64,000 nucleotides of DNA from SHZI01 sp963802215 (GCA_963802215.1 CAWDHQ010000001.1:2046001-2110000), one strand, 5' to 3'. Shown: positions 1 to 11,431, counted from the stretch's first letter. Numbers and translations: made by a program. The notes: generated by a model not told the origin, from the letters alone.

Positions 1-519
1 GATCTTCTGGTCGTTCCAGATCCGCTTCCGGATGAAATCGACCGGCACGAAGTCCTGGCTGGCGAAAAGGCCAGCCCAGTAGTCCTGCCACTGCTCATTG
101 AAGTGGTTCCTGCCACCCTGGCGGGGCGTGGCCGCCGAGAACAGCACCACGTCGGACAGCCCGGCCAGCCAGGCGACGAACCCGGGGGCCCGGGCCGCGG
201 GCAGGTGCTCGGCCACCTCCAGCGAGATCGCGAGGTCGAAGCGCCGGCCCAGGTCCAGGTCGGCCTGGAGGTCGTGATGGGAGAAGGACTCGGTCGGGAT
301 CACCAGGTTCTTCGTGTCGACCCAGTGTCCGTCGACGCCTCGGACGTCCCGGACGCCCTGCCGTTGCAGGACCGACAGCCAGGTCCCCACGCCGCACCCG
401 ATGTCCACGGCCGACTGTAGCGGCGGCAGGGCCGGCTGGAGAATGCCGAGGATCGTCTCCGCGGCGTAGGCCGTCCGGGCGTGACGGTCCCTGAAGAATT
501 CGTCCTTGTATCTGGCCAT
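1..519 (-). CDS. Class I SAM-dependent methyltransferase (C-terminus cut by window edge)
   Basis: About 173 N-terminal residues are visible; the rest lies before base 1. The SAM-binding motif I (VDIGCGVGTWL, residues 38-48) and a post-II stretch SLEVAEHL (99-106) show a Rossmann-fold methyltransferase. The later NHFNEQWQDYW is typical of sugar or lipid methyltransferases found in polysaccharide loci (family knowledge). The ATG at 517-519 lies 6 bases downstream of the glycosyltransferase stop, so the two are probably co-transcribed from the minus strand. The substrate cannot be told; a sugar O-methyl transfer is an inference from the neighbour. Confidence 0.8.
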   Translation of the reverse strand, partial: MARYKDEFFRDRHARTAYAAETILGILQPALPPLQSAVDIGCGVGTWLSVLQRQGVRDVRGVDGHWVDTKNLVIPTESFSHHDLQADLDLGRRFDLAISLEVAEHLPAARAPGFVAWLAGLSDVVLFSAATPRQGGRNHFNEQWQDYWAGLFASQDFVPVDFIRKRIWNDQKI

Positions 520-525
520 CTGCTG

Positions 526-1341
526 CTACCTGTTCCGGTTGGCGTCCCGCATCCGCCCCAGTTGCAGCCCACCGCCGGGCGCTGCGCCACCCGACCGCTG
601 CTGCTCGTGGAGCTCGTTCAGCTTCTCGTACTTCATGAAGGACCGGAGCATGCTGGTGATCGTGATCAGCCAGGCATCCTTGCCCCGGAACAGCCCGCCC
701 CGGAGCACAAGCTGGCGGAACGCCGCGCCCAGGGCGGCCAATGCGGGCTTCGCTGCGGACGGGGGCCGGCCGGCATCAAACATGCCCCGGGCATCCCGGG
801 AGGTGAGCCAGTTGATCTTGGCTATCCAGTCGCTCAGCCCGTCGTAGGTGTAGTGGAGGATGTGGCCGGGGATGCGGCGGACCTGCGGAGCCAGCACGCC
901 AGCGTGGCCCGGCTTCGGCTCGTAGGCGGCGCGCGTCCGGTTGTAGAGGCGCGTCACAAAGTCGGGATAAAACCCCGGCCCTCTGATCCAGCGGGGCCCT
1001 ACGTAGCTTCTCCGGTTGAACGCATAGGCCTCGGCCGGATCTTGCAGCGGGAGCGCCTGGATGGCCGCTGCCAGCTCGTCATCGAGCCGCTCGTCGGCGT
1101 CCAGTGCCAGGATCCAGTCGTGCGTCGCGTGCTTCTCGGTCAGGTTCCTCTGGGGCCCTTCACCGAGGTAAGCCTGAGGAATGACGCGGGCTCCAGCGCC
1201 AATCGCGAGCTCGGCGGTGCGATCGGTGCTGAGGGAATCGACAACCACCACCTCGGCGCAGACCCGGAGCAACGAGGCGATGCAGGCCTCGATGTGGTCC
1301 TCTTCATTGAAGGTGATGATGGTGCCGGTGATGAGTGTCAT
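526..1341 (-). CDS. Glycosyltransferase family 2, WaaE/KdtX-like
   Basis: 271 aa GT-A-fold transferase. It begins with the family-2 pattern TGTIITFNEEDHIEACIASL, has VVDSLSTDRT (residues 34-43), and carries the metal- and nucleotide-sugar-binding ALDADERLDDE around residues 79-89 (DxD at 81-83). The YLGEGPQRN stretch followed by HDWILALDADER matches the WaaE/KdtX group of lipopolysaccharide-core glucosyltransferases (family knowledge). No membrane segments are seen, so it is likely cytoplasmic and peripheral. It lies just upstream of a methyltransferase, which suggests an envelope-glycan operon continuing outside the window. Exact sugar and acceptor are unknown. Confidence 0.82.
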   Translation of the reverse strand: MTLITGTIITFNEEDHIEACIASLLRVCAEVVVVDSLSTDRTAELAIGAGARVIPQAYLGEGPQRNLTEKHATHDWILALDADERLDDELAAAIQALPLQDPAEAYAFNRRSYVGPRWIRGPGFYPDFVTRLYNRTRAAYEPKPGHAGVLAPQVRRIPGHILHYTYDGLSDWIAKINWLTSRDARGMFDAGRPPSAAKPALAALGAAFRQLVLRGGLFRGKDAWLITITSMLRSFMKYEKLNELHEQQRSGGAAPGGGLQLGRMRDANRNR

Positions 1342-1715
1342 TTGGCCCTCTGCCGGAAAAAGCGTAGCACAGGGGTCCCGTGATACCCGCTAAAGAAACG
1401 CGCGGAGATGCCGACGGGCATCGAGAGGAACTGGCGCATGGAAAAGTTCGCGAGCAGGTCGTTGTATTGCTTTTCGAAAACCGGTGGGTATATTTACCGG
1501 CGATCGAGACGTAAACGTCACTCTTTTATCAAAGCAGCAGACAGCAAGACGTCGCCGCCCGAGCCAGTCGGGCAGATTTCCGGAAGCGGAGTTGCCGGAA
1601 TCGCACTTGAGGACCTGGCGACTGTCATCCGCGTTCGGGGCCATAGAAGGCAACCAGGCTTGATTCTGTCTCGACACGCTTTCCGCCTATCCTGCACACC
1701 GACGAGGTAGTCCCG
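1342..1715. other. Divergent intergenic region between glycosyltransferase and kamA
   Basis: This 374-base gap separates divergent genes and must hold promoters for both. Short open frames cross it on both strands, but none has recognisable protein motifs or a ribosome site. The only signal I can support is a plus-strand promoter-like pair at 1467-1494. Confidence 0.5.
1467..1494 (+). promoter_or_regulatory. Possible sigma-70 promoter for the kamA operon
   Basis: TTGCTT (1467-1472) and TATATT (1489-1494) are separated by 16 bases, in an AT-rich pocket of otherwise GC-rich DNA. A transcript would start near 1501 and leave a leader of about 215 bases before kamA. The -10 lies in an imperfect CCGGT...ACCGG dyad (1481-1500), a possible operator. 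Seen by eye only. Confidence 0.35.
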
Positions 1716-3026
1716 ATGCCGCGAGTCTTATCTGTCGTGGACCCTTCTGCCGTGGCTGGCGTTCCCGGAACGTCAGTACCCGGCCAGGCCCCGGCGGCAC
1801 CCGCGCCTGTCAACCATGGCCCGGTGAACCTCACTCCCGTCCCCACCACCCGGCCCACCATACCGCGGCTGACGGTCAGCCAGCGCAGTGACGCCTTCCG
1901 GCGCCGCTTCTACCCCCAGGCGGGCCTCCGGGACTGGAACGACTGGCGCTGGCAGAATCGCACCCGTGTTCGCGCCCTCGCGGACCTGGATCGCATGTTC
2001 CGGCTGACCGACGACGAGCGGCAGTCGATCGAGATGCACAAGGGCGCACTGCCCGTCGGCATCACGCCCTATTACGCCAGCCTGGTGGATCCCGAGGATC
2101 CCGCCCAGGGCCTCCGCCGGACCGTGCTCCCCGTGATGGGCGAGTACCTGCGGTCCCGCGGCGAGGCGGACGATCCCCTGGGCGAGGACGCTCACAGTCC
2201 CGTGCCCGGACTGGTACACCGCTATCCCGACCGGGTCCTGCTGCTGGTCACCAACTTCTGCTCGGTCTACTGCCGCTACTGCACCCGGGCCCGCATGGTG
2301 GGCTCGGTCGGCGAGCGCAGCATCCGCAAGCACGACCTGGAAAAGGCGATCGACTACATTGCGGCCAACCCGGTCATCCGGGATGTCCTGCTGTCCGGCG
2401 GCGACCCGCTCAGCCTGGACGATGAGCGCCTGGAGTGGATACTCGCCCGCCTGCGGGCGATTCCCCACGTGGAGTTCATCCGGATCGGCTCCAAGCAGCC
2501 GGTGGTCCAGCCCCAGCGCATCACGCCGGCCCTGACCCGGATCCTGAAGCGCTATCACCCGCTGTGGATGAGCCTGCATTTCACCCATCCCGACGAACTC
2601 ACCCCCGAGGTCGCCGAGGCCTGCGCCCGACTGGCCGATGCCGGCATTCCGTTGGGCAGCCAGACAGTGCTGCTCAAGGACGTGAACGACGACGTCCCCA
2701 CCATGAAGTCCCTGGTCCAGGGCCTGCTGCGGATCCGGGTACGCCCGTATTACCTTTACCAGTGCGACCCGATTTCGGGATCCGCCCACTTCCGCACCCC
2801 GGTCGAGAAGGGCATCGAAATCATCCGCGGCCTGCGCGGCCATACCACGGGTTATGCGGTTCCCACCTACGTGATCGACGCCCCGGAGGGCGGCGGGAAG
2901 ATCCCGGTATCCCCGGACTACATCACGGGCCGGGACGGCGACGACCTGCTCCTGACCAATTACGCCAGCGGGTCGTACCGCTACCCGGATCCTCAACCTG
3001 ATGCCGCCGGATGCGAGTCGGCCTGA
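1716..3026 (+). CDS. KamA-type radical SAM protein (lysine 2,3-aminomutase family)
   Basis: 436 aa. The cluster-binding motif CSVYCRYC (C182, C186, C189) is the radical-SAM CxxxCxxC. APEGGGKIP with K395 matches the PLP-binding lysine region of lysine 2,3-aminomutases, and RVRPYYLYQCD and PVEKGIEIIRGLRGHT are also characteristic. Family members move the alpha-amino group of an amino acid to the beta carbon, usually making beta-lysine. The first 50 residues are a Pro/Ala-rich extension not needed for the fold. The core matches full-length KamA rather than the shorter EpmB that acts on EF-P. The 3' end overlaps the next gene by 16 bases, and the four genes to 5504 form one tightly coupled unit. 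The real substrate is unproven. Confidence 0.9.
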   Translation: MPRVLSVVDPSAVAGVPGTSVPGQAPAAPAPVNHGPVNLTPVPTTRPTIPRLTVSQRSDAFRRRFYPQAGLRDWNDWRWQNRTRVRALADLDRMFRLTDDERQSIEMHKGALPVGITPYYASLVDPEDPAQGLRRTVLPVMGEYLRSRGEADDPLGEDAHSPVPGLVHRYPDRVLLLVTNFCSVYCRYCTRARMVGSVGERSIRKHDLEKAIDYIAANPVIRDVLLSGGDPLSLDDERLEWILARLRAIPHVEFIRIGSKQPVVQPQRITPALTRILKRYHPLWMSLHFTHPDELTPEVAEACARLADAGIPLGSQTVLLKDVNDDVPTMKSLVQGLLRIRVRPYYLYQCDPISGSAHFRTPVEKGIEIIRGLRGHTTGYAVPTYVIDAPEGGGKIPVSPDYITGRDGDDLLLTNYASGSYRYPDPQPDAAGCESA

Positions 3027-4027
3027 CCTATGACCTCCGCAGCGAGTATCTCGCCGCGGGTTATAGCGACGTCGATACCGCCGAGTTCGACCAGCCGGAG
3101 ACCATCGACGCCATAGCCGGCGCGCTGGCCCGCCTGGGACTCGCCGTCGAGCGCATTGGCCACGCCCGCCAGCTGGCAGCCCGGCTGACCGCCGGCGACC
3201 GCTGGGACCTGGTCTTCAACTTCTGCGAGGGCCTCCATGGCTTCGGCCGGGAATCCCTGGTGCCGGCGCTCCTCGACGCCTGGCAGATTCCCTATGTGTT
3301 CTCCGACCCGCTGGCCTGCGCCGTGACGCTGCACAAGGGGGTCGCCAAGCACGTGGTCCGGGGGCATGGCCTCGCGACGCCGGACTTCGCCGTGGTCGAG
3401 TCGGCGGAGGAAGCCCGGAACCTGAAGCTCCGCTTCCCCCTGTTCGCCAAGCCGGTGGCCGAAGGGACGGGCAAGGGTATTTCCACGGCATCCCGGGCCG
3501 GTTCGATGGATGAACTGGTGGCAGTCTGCGGCACGCTCCTGGCCCGGCACCGGCAGCCGGTCATCATCGAGGAGTTCCTCCCGGGCCGGGAGTTCACCGT
3601 GGGCCTGGTTGGCACCGGTGCCGAAGCCGGGGCCATCGGCATCATGGAGGTCCACCTGGGCCCGAAGGCGGACCCGGGGGTGTATACCTTCGACAACAAG
3701 GAACACTGGGAAGGCCGCGTGACCTACTCCCTGCTGACCGAGGAACCGCTGCTGACGGCAGTCGAGGCCCTGGCTGTCGGCGCCTGGAGGGCCCTGGGCT
3801 GCCGCGATGGCGGCCGCCTCGACATCCGGCTCGATGCGGCGGGCCACCCCAGCTTCCTCGAGGCCAACCCCCTGGCCGGCCTCAATCCGGGGCACTCCGA
3901 CCTCCCGTTCATCTGCCGCTTCAAGGGGATTCCCTACGATGAGCTCATCCGGCGCATCGTGGTTTCCGCCGCCCGGCGCGCCGGCCTCCCCGTTACTGGC
4001 GCCCTGGCCACGAGGATCGCGGCGTGA
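3011..4027 (+). CDS. ATP-grasp ligase, D-Ala-D-Ala-ligase-like (first of two)
   Basis: 338 aa. An N-terminal domain (MRVGLTYDLRSEY) precedes the ATP-grasp core with PLFAKPVAEGTGKGI near residues 143-157, VIIEEFLPGREFTVGLVG near 185-202, and the metal and carboxylate-binding RLDIRLDAAGHPSFLEANP followed by LAGLNPGHSDLP. The last stretch closely parallels the EVNxxPG region of D-alanine-D-alanine ligase. Such enzymes activate a carboxylate as acyl-phosphate and join it to an amine. The cell-wall Ddl normally sits with murC/ftsQ, and here it sits inside a KamA operon, so a peptide-bond step on a beta-amino acid is more likely (inference). It overlaps kamA by 16 bases and the second ligase by 4. 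Confidence 0.82.
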   Translation: MRVGLTYDLRSEYLAAGYSDVDTAEFDQPETIDAIAGALARLGLAVERIGHARQLAARLTAGDRWDLVFNFCEGLHGFGRESLVPALLDAWQIPYVFSDPLACAVTLHKGVAKHVVRGHGLATPDFAVVESAEEARNLKLRFPLFAKPVAEGTGKGISTASRAGSMDELVAVCGTLLARHRQPVIIEEFLPGREFTVGLVGTGAEAGAIGIMEVHLGPKADPGVYTFDNKEHWEGRVTYSLLTEEPLLTAVEALAVGAWRALGCRDGGRLDIRLDAAGHPSFLEANPLAGLNPGHSDLPFICRFKGIPYDELIRRIVVSAARRAGLPVTGALATRIAA

Positions 4028-5013
4028 CCGGCGACAAGTCGGTCCTGATCCTGCACAACTCGGTAACCCACGAGTCCTCGGCAGATGCCCTGGACATCCT
4101 CGAGCAGATGGACTGCGTGCGGACCGCGCTGGTCAGCCGCGGGTATGAGGCGCCGACCCTGGCGATCAACCTGAATCTGGACGCCGCCAAGGCCCGGCTC
4201 AGGGAGTATCCGCCCCACGCCGTGTTCAACCTGGTGGAGGCCATCGACGACTGCGGGCAGCTGGTGCCCGTGGCCACGGCCCTGCTCGACCACCTGCAGA
4301 TCCCCTACACGGGCTGCAGCACCGAGGGGCTCATGATCACGGGCAACAAGGTGATGGCGAAGCGCTGGCTGCGGGCCCACGGCCTGGCCACCGCGGACTG
4401 GTGGGACGGTGTGTCGCCCGTGCCGCCCCATCCCGGCCCCGGTCGCTGGATCACGAAGCCGGTCAGCGAGGACGCGTCGATCGGCATGGACGACTCGTCG
4501 GTGGTGGACGACTTCAGCCAGGTACCGGCCCGGGTGCGGGAGCGGGAGGCCCTCCGGAAGTACCGCTGGTTCGCCGAGCAGTTCATCGAGGGCCGGGAGA
4601 TCAACGTCGCCCTCATTGACGGCCCCAGCGGACCGCAGGTGCTGCCGATCCCCGAGATCGAGTTCGTCGACTACCCGGCCGGCAAGCCCCGGATCGTGGG
4701 TTACGCGGCCAAGTGGCAGGAAGACTCCTTCGAGTGCCGCAACACCGTGCGGCGCTTCGTCGATCCGGTGAGCGAGGCGGCCCTCTGCGCCGAGCTGGGG
4801 CGCCTGTCCCTGCAGTGCTGGGACATCTTCCAGCTGCGCGGCTATGCCCGGGTGGACTTCCGGGTGGACGCCGCTGGCAAGCCCTGGGTCCTCGAAGTCA
4901 ACGCCAACCCCTGCATTTCCCCCGATGCCGGCTTCGCGGCAGCCCTCGAACAGGCGGGGATAAGCTACGCCGACGGCATCGAGCGGATCGTGTCAGCGGC
5001 CCGCTACGGGTAA
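4024..5013 (+). CDS. ATP-grasp ligase, D-Ala-D-Ala-ligase-like (second of two)
   Basis: 329 aa with a GTG start that overlaps the previous stop (GTGA). The ATP-grasp signs are GRWITKPVSEDASIGMD, YRWFAEQFIEGREINVALI, ARVDFRVDAAGKPWVLEVN and NPCISPDAGF, where the glutamate and asparagine bind metal. PYTGCSTEGLMITGNKVMAK resembles the Ddl N-to-central transition. It is clearly diverged from the first ligase, so the two probably catalyse successive or different couplings rather than being a recent duplicate. It ends TAATG with the acetyltransferase. A family role as amino-acid or peptide ligase is known; the substrates are not. Confidence 0.82.
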   Translation: MTGDKSVLILHNSVTHESSADALDILEQMDCVRTALVSRGYEAPTLAINLNLDAAKARLREYPPHAVFNLVEAIDDCGQLVPVATALLDHLQIPYTGCSTEGLMITGNKVMAKRWLRAHGLATADWWDGVSPVPPHPGPGRWITKPVSEDASIGMDDSSVVDDFSQVPARVREREALRKYRWFAEQFIEGREINVALIDGPSGPQVLPIPEIEFVDYPAGKPRIVGYAAKWQEDSFECRNTVRRFVDPVSEAALCAELGRLSLQCWDIFQLRGYARVDFRVDAAGKPWVLEVNANPCISPDAGFAAALEQAGISYADGIERIVSAARYG

Positions 5014-5504
5014 TGGCCGCCGGGCGAGCGGACTTCCGGACGCTGCTCTCGCCAGGGGATCCGGCTGCCATCGAGCAGCTGGTCCGGGATACGGGGTTCT
5101 TCAGCACCGAGGAAATCGCCATCGCGCGGGAGCTGGCGGACGACGGCCTCGCCAACGGCCCGGCGAGCCATTACCGCTTCGTGATCGCCGGGCAGGACGG
5201 GGTCCTGCTCGGCTACACCTGTTTCGGCCCGATTCCGTGCACACAGTGGTCCTGGGACCTGTACTGGATTGCCGTCCTGCCAGGCAGCCAAGGCAAGCAC
5301 CTGGGCCGCGAACTGCTGGAGATCACCGAGATCGCCGTCCGGGCAGCCGGCGGCATCCGGCTCTACGCAGAGACGTCGTCACGGGAGCAGTACGGGCCGA
5401 CCCGGACGTTTTATGCACGGCGCGGCTACGAGATGGTGGCCCGGTACCCGGAATTCTATGGGCCGGGCGACGACAAGGTGGTGTTCGGCAAAGTCGTGGG
5501 ATGA
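5013..5504 (+). CDS. GNAT-family N-acetyltransferase of the KamA cluster
   Basis: 163 aa starting at the ATG that overlaps the previous stop (TAATG), which is why I chose it over upstream in-frame starts. The acetyl-CoA-binding motif A is LYWIAVLPGSQGKHLGRELL, followed by the motif B region FYARRGYEMVARYPEFY. Family members transfer acetyl from acetyl-CoA to an amine. Archaeal AblB acetylates beta-lysine made by AblA (a KamA protein), so a parallel role here is tempting, but this protein is shorter and sits with two ligases, so the acceptor may be a peptide. There is no signal peptide; it acts in the cytoplasm. Confidence 0.85.
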   Translation: MAAGRADFRTLLSPGDPAAIEQLVRDTGFFSTEEIAIARELADDGLANGPASHYRFVIAGQDGVLLGYTCFGPIPCTQWSWDLYWIAVLPGSQGKHLGRELLEITEIAVRAAGGIRLYAETSSREQYGPTRTFYARRGYEMVARYPEFYGPGDDKVVFGKVVG

Positions 5505-5587
5505 GGACCAGGGGCCGCCGAAATTCCCCCTGAAGTCACCGGATTGATCGTTTGTCTTCCAACCTGCAGCGGGCGTAGAGTCCCGGC

Positions 5588-5821
5588 ATGGCCATCAAGA
5601 TCGAACAGCTGCTGGAGCTGCCCGCCGCCGAGCGCCACCGCATCGCACAACTCCTCTGGGACAGCCTGCCCGACGACGCGGTCCTGGATGCGATTGGATT
5701 ATCCGCCGGGGAAAAGCGGGAAATTGATCTTGCGCTCGAAGAGATGGAGCGGGATCCGAAGGATGCGCGGCCCTACGAGGAGATTGTTGCGGAGCTCCGT
5801 CGGCAACGGCTGGGACCGTGA
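5588..5821 (+). CDS. Antitoxin, addiction-module component family
   Basis: 77 aa. The N-terminal ELPAAERHRIAQLLWDSLP is the hallmark of the small 'addiction module component' antitoxins that pair with RelE/ParE toxins. The rest is charged and helical, with EIVAELRRQR at the end. The stop overlaps the toxin GTG start (GTGA), giving translational coupling as in most type II modules. It probably binds the toxin and represses the pair, although no DNA-binding fold is evident. Confidence 0.85.
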   Translation: MAIKIEQLLELPAAERHRIAQLLWDSLPDDAVLDAIGLSAGEKREIDLALEEMERDPKDARPYEEIVAELRRQRLGP

Positions 5822-6150
5822 CCCTGCCAGTCTTGTTCAGCCGGCGCGCCGAACGTGCGCTGGTTGAGATTCATGCGCAGTACTCCTCAGTATCCTTGCC
5901 GCTCGGGGACGCCTTCCTCGCTGAAACCGACCGCCTCGCAGTCCGGATCTCCCGGACACCCCTGGTGTTCCCCGGCCTCTACCGCGATGTCCGTCGCGCT
6001 CGCCTCCGGCGCTTCCCCTACGGGATGCTCTATCGGGTCATGGATGATCATGTCCGCGTACTGACCGTGGTGCACGCGCGCCGGGACCCTCGAGCCTGGC
6101 CAGTTCGCGAGGTCCGGTCGGCCTACACAGGAACCAAGGAGGCCGCCTGA
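5818..6150 (+). CDS. RelE/ParE-family toxin
   Basis: 110 aa with a GTG start coupled to the antitoxin. The pattern SRRAERALVEIHAQY at the N-terminus, then FPGLYRDVRRARLRRFPY and GMLYRVMDDHVRVLTVVHARRDPR, is the RelE/ParE fold, with the conserved 'PYxxxYRV...V..V.H..RDP' ending. Members are mRNA interferases or gyrase inhibitors; sequence alone does not say which. The C-terminal tail beyond RRDPR is about 20 residues longer than usual. Confidence 0.85.
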   Translation: MTLPVLFSRRAERALVEIHAQYSSVSLPLGDAFLAETDRLAVRISRTPLVFPGLYRDVRRARLRRFPYGMLYRVMDDHVRVLTVVHARRDPRAWPVREVRSAYTGTKEAA

Positions 6151-6219
6151 ACGGGGGGAAGGGAATAGCTCCGTACCATGGGAACTCACGGTCGGATTGG
6201 CTATAAAGTGGATCTCAGG

Positions 6220-7572
6220 TCACGCCACCAGCCGCGGCAACACCAGCGTCGCGAGACTTAACACGAGGAAGAAGCCCCCAGTATCGGTGATCGTCGTGAG
6301 GACCGGCCCAGCCGCCAGCGCGGGATCGACCTTCAACCTCTTGAGCAGCAGCGGCAGCGCGCCACCGATGACGACGGCGATGACCGTGTTCACCGCCAGC
6401 GCACCACCCACCACCAGCCCCAGCCAGGCATTGCCCTTCCAGAGCCAGGCGACGCCCGCGAGGAGCAGGCCGAGGACGACGCCGGTCACGAGGCCCAGCG
6501 CGATCTCCTTCAGGCAGACCCGCACCACGTCCGCCGGCCGGATGATGTCCAGGGCCAGTTCGCGCATGCTCACGGCCACGGCCTGGTAGCCCGAGCAGCC
6601 GCTCATGTCCGAGACGATCGGCAGGAACACCGCCAGGGTGAACGCGGCGGCGAGGGTGCCCTCGTACAGCGCGATCACACTGGCCGACGCCAGGTTGAGG
6701 AAGATCTTCACGATCAGCCAGGACAGCCGGCGACCGGACCGCAGGTAGAGAGGCATGGAGCGGAACTCGTCGCCGCCCACGATGCCCTGGCTCTTCAGGT
6801 AGGACTCGTCCGCCCGCTCGGCGATGGCGTCGAAGACCGCACGCCGCCGGATTGCGCCCAGCAGCCGGCCGGCATCGTCGACGACGGGCGCGATGGGCGT
6901 ATCCCGGGACTCGAAGAACTCTTCCAGCTGGTCGAGCCCCGCCGATGCGTTGACCGCGTCCACCGGCGTGGCCAGTTCCTCGAGGCGGGTCTGGGGCTTC
7001 GCGCCCGCAATGTCGGTCAGGCCCGCGACACCGAGCAGGCGCCCAAGCGGCCCCACCACGAAGATGTGCTGAAGATAGTAGATGGGGTATTCCTCGCCGC
7101 GAACCGCGATATCCGCGACGGCCTCCGTCATGGACGTGGCCGCGGGGTAGCTAAGGTATTCCTTCATCATCAACCCGCCGGCGGTCTCGGGGTCGAAGTC
7201 GATGAGCTGCCGCGCCTCGGCCGCCTCGTCGGCATCCATCAGGCTCAGGATTTCCTCGACGTCCTCCCGGTCCATCTCGGCGAGGACGTCCGCCGCCTCG
7301 TCGCTGTCCATCTCGTTGACGATGGAGGCGGCCTCGCCCGGCTCCAGGTTATCGAGAAGCTCCGCCGCCTGGGCGTCGGGAACGTCGTCGATGAGGTCCG
7401 CCGCGCTCTCCGGCGGCAGCAGGGTGAGGAGTTTCTCTTGTTCGTCGGGCGTCAGCCGGAACAGGGCGCGAACCTGCTCCCCGGTTGGGAGGCCCTGCAG
7501 GTACTGGTCGAGCGCCGGCAGCTCCTCACGCTGGAGGAGTTCGCTGATGACCTCCCAGGGCTGCTGGTTCAT
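6220..7572 (-). CDS. mgtE: Magnesium transporter MgtE
   Basis: 450 aa, full length for MgtE. The N-terminal superhelical domain has acidic repeats (LLPPESAADLIDDVP, EMDSDEAADVLAEMD). A pair of CBS domains follows around residues 130-250, then five membrane helices in the last 180 residues. The C-terminal DPALAAGPVLTTITDTGGF holds the conserved pore aspartate region. The family is a Mg2+-gated Mg2+ channel of the inner membrane, closed by Mg2+ binding to the N and CBS domains. One odd point is that the usual GxxGxQ motif of TM2 reads SGCSGYQAV. The gene lies beyond the terminator of the rRNA operon and probably has its own promoter. Confidence 0.93.
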   Translation of the reverse strand: MNQQPWEVISELLQREELPALDQYLQGLPTGEQVRALFRLTPDEQEKLLTLLPPESAADLIDDVPDAQAAELLDNLEPGEAASIVNEMDSDEAADVLAEMDREDVEEILSLMDADEAAEARQLIDFDPETAGGLMMKEYLSYPAATSMTEAVADIAVRGEEYPIYYLQHIFVVGPLGRLLGVAGLTDIAGAKPQTRLEELATPVDAVNASAGLDQLEEFFESRDTPIAPVVDDAGRLLGAIRRRAVFDAIAERADESYLKSQGIVGGDEFRSMPLYLRSGRRLSWLIVKIFLNLASASVIALYEGTLAAAFTLAVFLPIVSDMSGCSGYQAVAVSMRELALDIIRPADVVRVCLKEIALGLVTGVVLGLLLAGVAWLWKGNAWLGLVVGGALAVNTVIAVVIGGALPLLLKRLKVDPALAAGPVLTTITDTGGFFLVLSLATLVLPRLVA

Positions 7573-7587
7573 AGGCTGACTCTAACG

Positions 7588-7637
7588 AAAAAAACCCCTG
7601 CCGCTACTCCGGATTCGGAGCTGCGACAGGGGTTTTT
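7588..7637 (-). terminator. Rho-independent terminator of the rRNA operon
   Basis: The strands pair as AACCCCTG(C/T)CGC with GCG(A)CAGGGGTT, around an inner CTCCG-GATT-CGGAG hairpin, and the structure is bounded by A7 on one side and T5 on the other. Read on the minus strand it lies just after 5S and ends in a T-run. Because of the symmetric A/T flanks it could also work in the other direction. Confidence 0.85.
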
Positions 7638-7645
7638 GGATAAGG

Positions 7646-7764
7646 TGCCTGGCGGTGACCTACTCTCACATGGGGAAGCCCCACACTACCATCGGCGCTG
7701 GGCAGTTTCACTTCCGAGTTCGGAATGGTATCGGGTGGTTCCCGCCCGCTATAGCCGCCAGGCA
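7646..7764 (-). rRNA. rrf: 5S ribosomal RNA
   Basis: The reverse complement begins TGCCTGGCGGCTATAGCGGG and ends CACCGCCAGGCA, so the two ends pair as in all 5S rRNAs. The conserved CCGAACTCGGAAGTGAAAC and GCCGATGGTAGTGTGGGG are present. Last gene of the operon. Confidence 0.95.
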
Positions 7765-7913
7765 AACTTTTAAAACATGCCGGCTCCCGCTGCGGAGGGC
7801 CGACCACAATGAAGATGTGTTTGACGCCAAAACGACTGCAATCTACGAACTCTAACCGGCTATTCCACAAGCACTTCCAGCCCGGCCGAAGCCAAGTTGC
7901 TTGAGTGTTATAT

Positions 7914-10824
<2,911 letters not shown>

Positions 10825-10980
10825 ATATAACCTCAAGCAACCTGAAGCCGGCCCGGTCAACTCGAGACCAGGACGAACAGCCGATTACTCAGGGCTAATG
10901 GAATTAGCACAGTTGAGAATCGCGTGATTGCAGTCGTACTGGAACATTTCTGTTCCGAGTAGACGTCAAAACACATCCAC

Positions 10981-10993
10981 ATTGTTAAAGAGC
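10981..10993 (-). promoter_or_regulatory. BoxA antitermination site in the 16S-23S spacer
   Basis: Minus-strand GCTCTTTAACAAT is almost identical to the E. coli rRNA BoxA, which recruits NusB/NusE for antitermination. It lies between tRNA-Ala and 23S, the usual second position. Confidence 0.75.
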
Positions 10994-11094
10994 GAAGTTC
11001 GTCCCGACAAAACAATCGCAAACGAACCGCCGATAAACACATCAATAATCAAGTACGACGTGGTGCTTATCGGCCGTGCGTTTGTACCAGGAGT

Positions 11095-11170
11095 TGGTGG
11101 AGCCAGACGGGATCGAACCGACGACCTCCTGCTTGCAAAGCAGGCGCTCTCCCAGCTGAGCTATGGCCCC
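11095..11170 (-). tRNA. tRNA-Ala (anticodon TGC)
   Basis: 76 nt including an encoded CCA. The acceptor GGGGCCA pairs with TGGCTCC (with a G-T), the D loop AGCTCAGCTGGGAGAGC and T arm GGTTCGATCC are normal, and the anticodon loop CTTTGCAAG carries TGC. It is the second tRNA in the rRNA spacer. Confidence 0.96.
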
Positions 11171-11218
11171 GTAGCCGCCCCGCTCGCACAAACGCGTGCA
11201 TGAGGGGCCCGCTGATGT

Positions 11219-11295
<77 letters not shown>

Positions 11296-11431
11296 GGGAT
11301 TCCGACCCACGCCAACCCAACCAGGGTAAGGCGCCAGGCCTGCATTCGAAGACAGGTAATTTGTTGTGGGTACTCACGGAACGAGCCAACTCAGTGAACT
11401 GAGTTGCCATCGGACTTTTGGGTCGCTCGTG

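Noticed and set aside
1390..1710. Short open frames on both strands between the glycosyltransferase and kamA
   Set aside because: About 95-100 codons each, overlapping each other, with no motif or ribosome site. High GC easily leaves such frames open.
1773..2996. Minus-strand 407-codon open frame opposite kamA
   Set aside because: KamA carries all catalytic motifs on the plus strand; the antisense protein is a GC-rich shadow.
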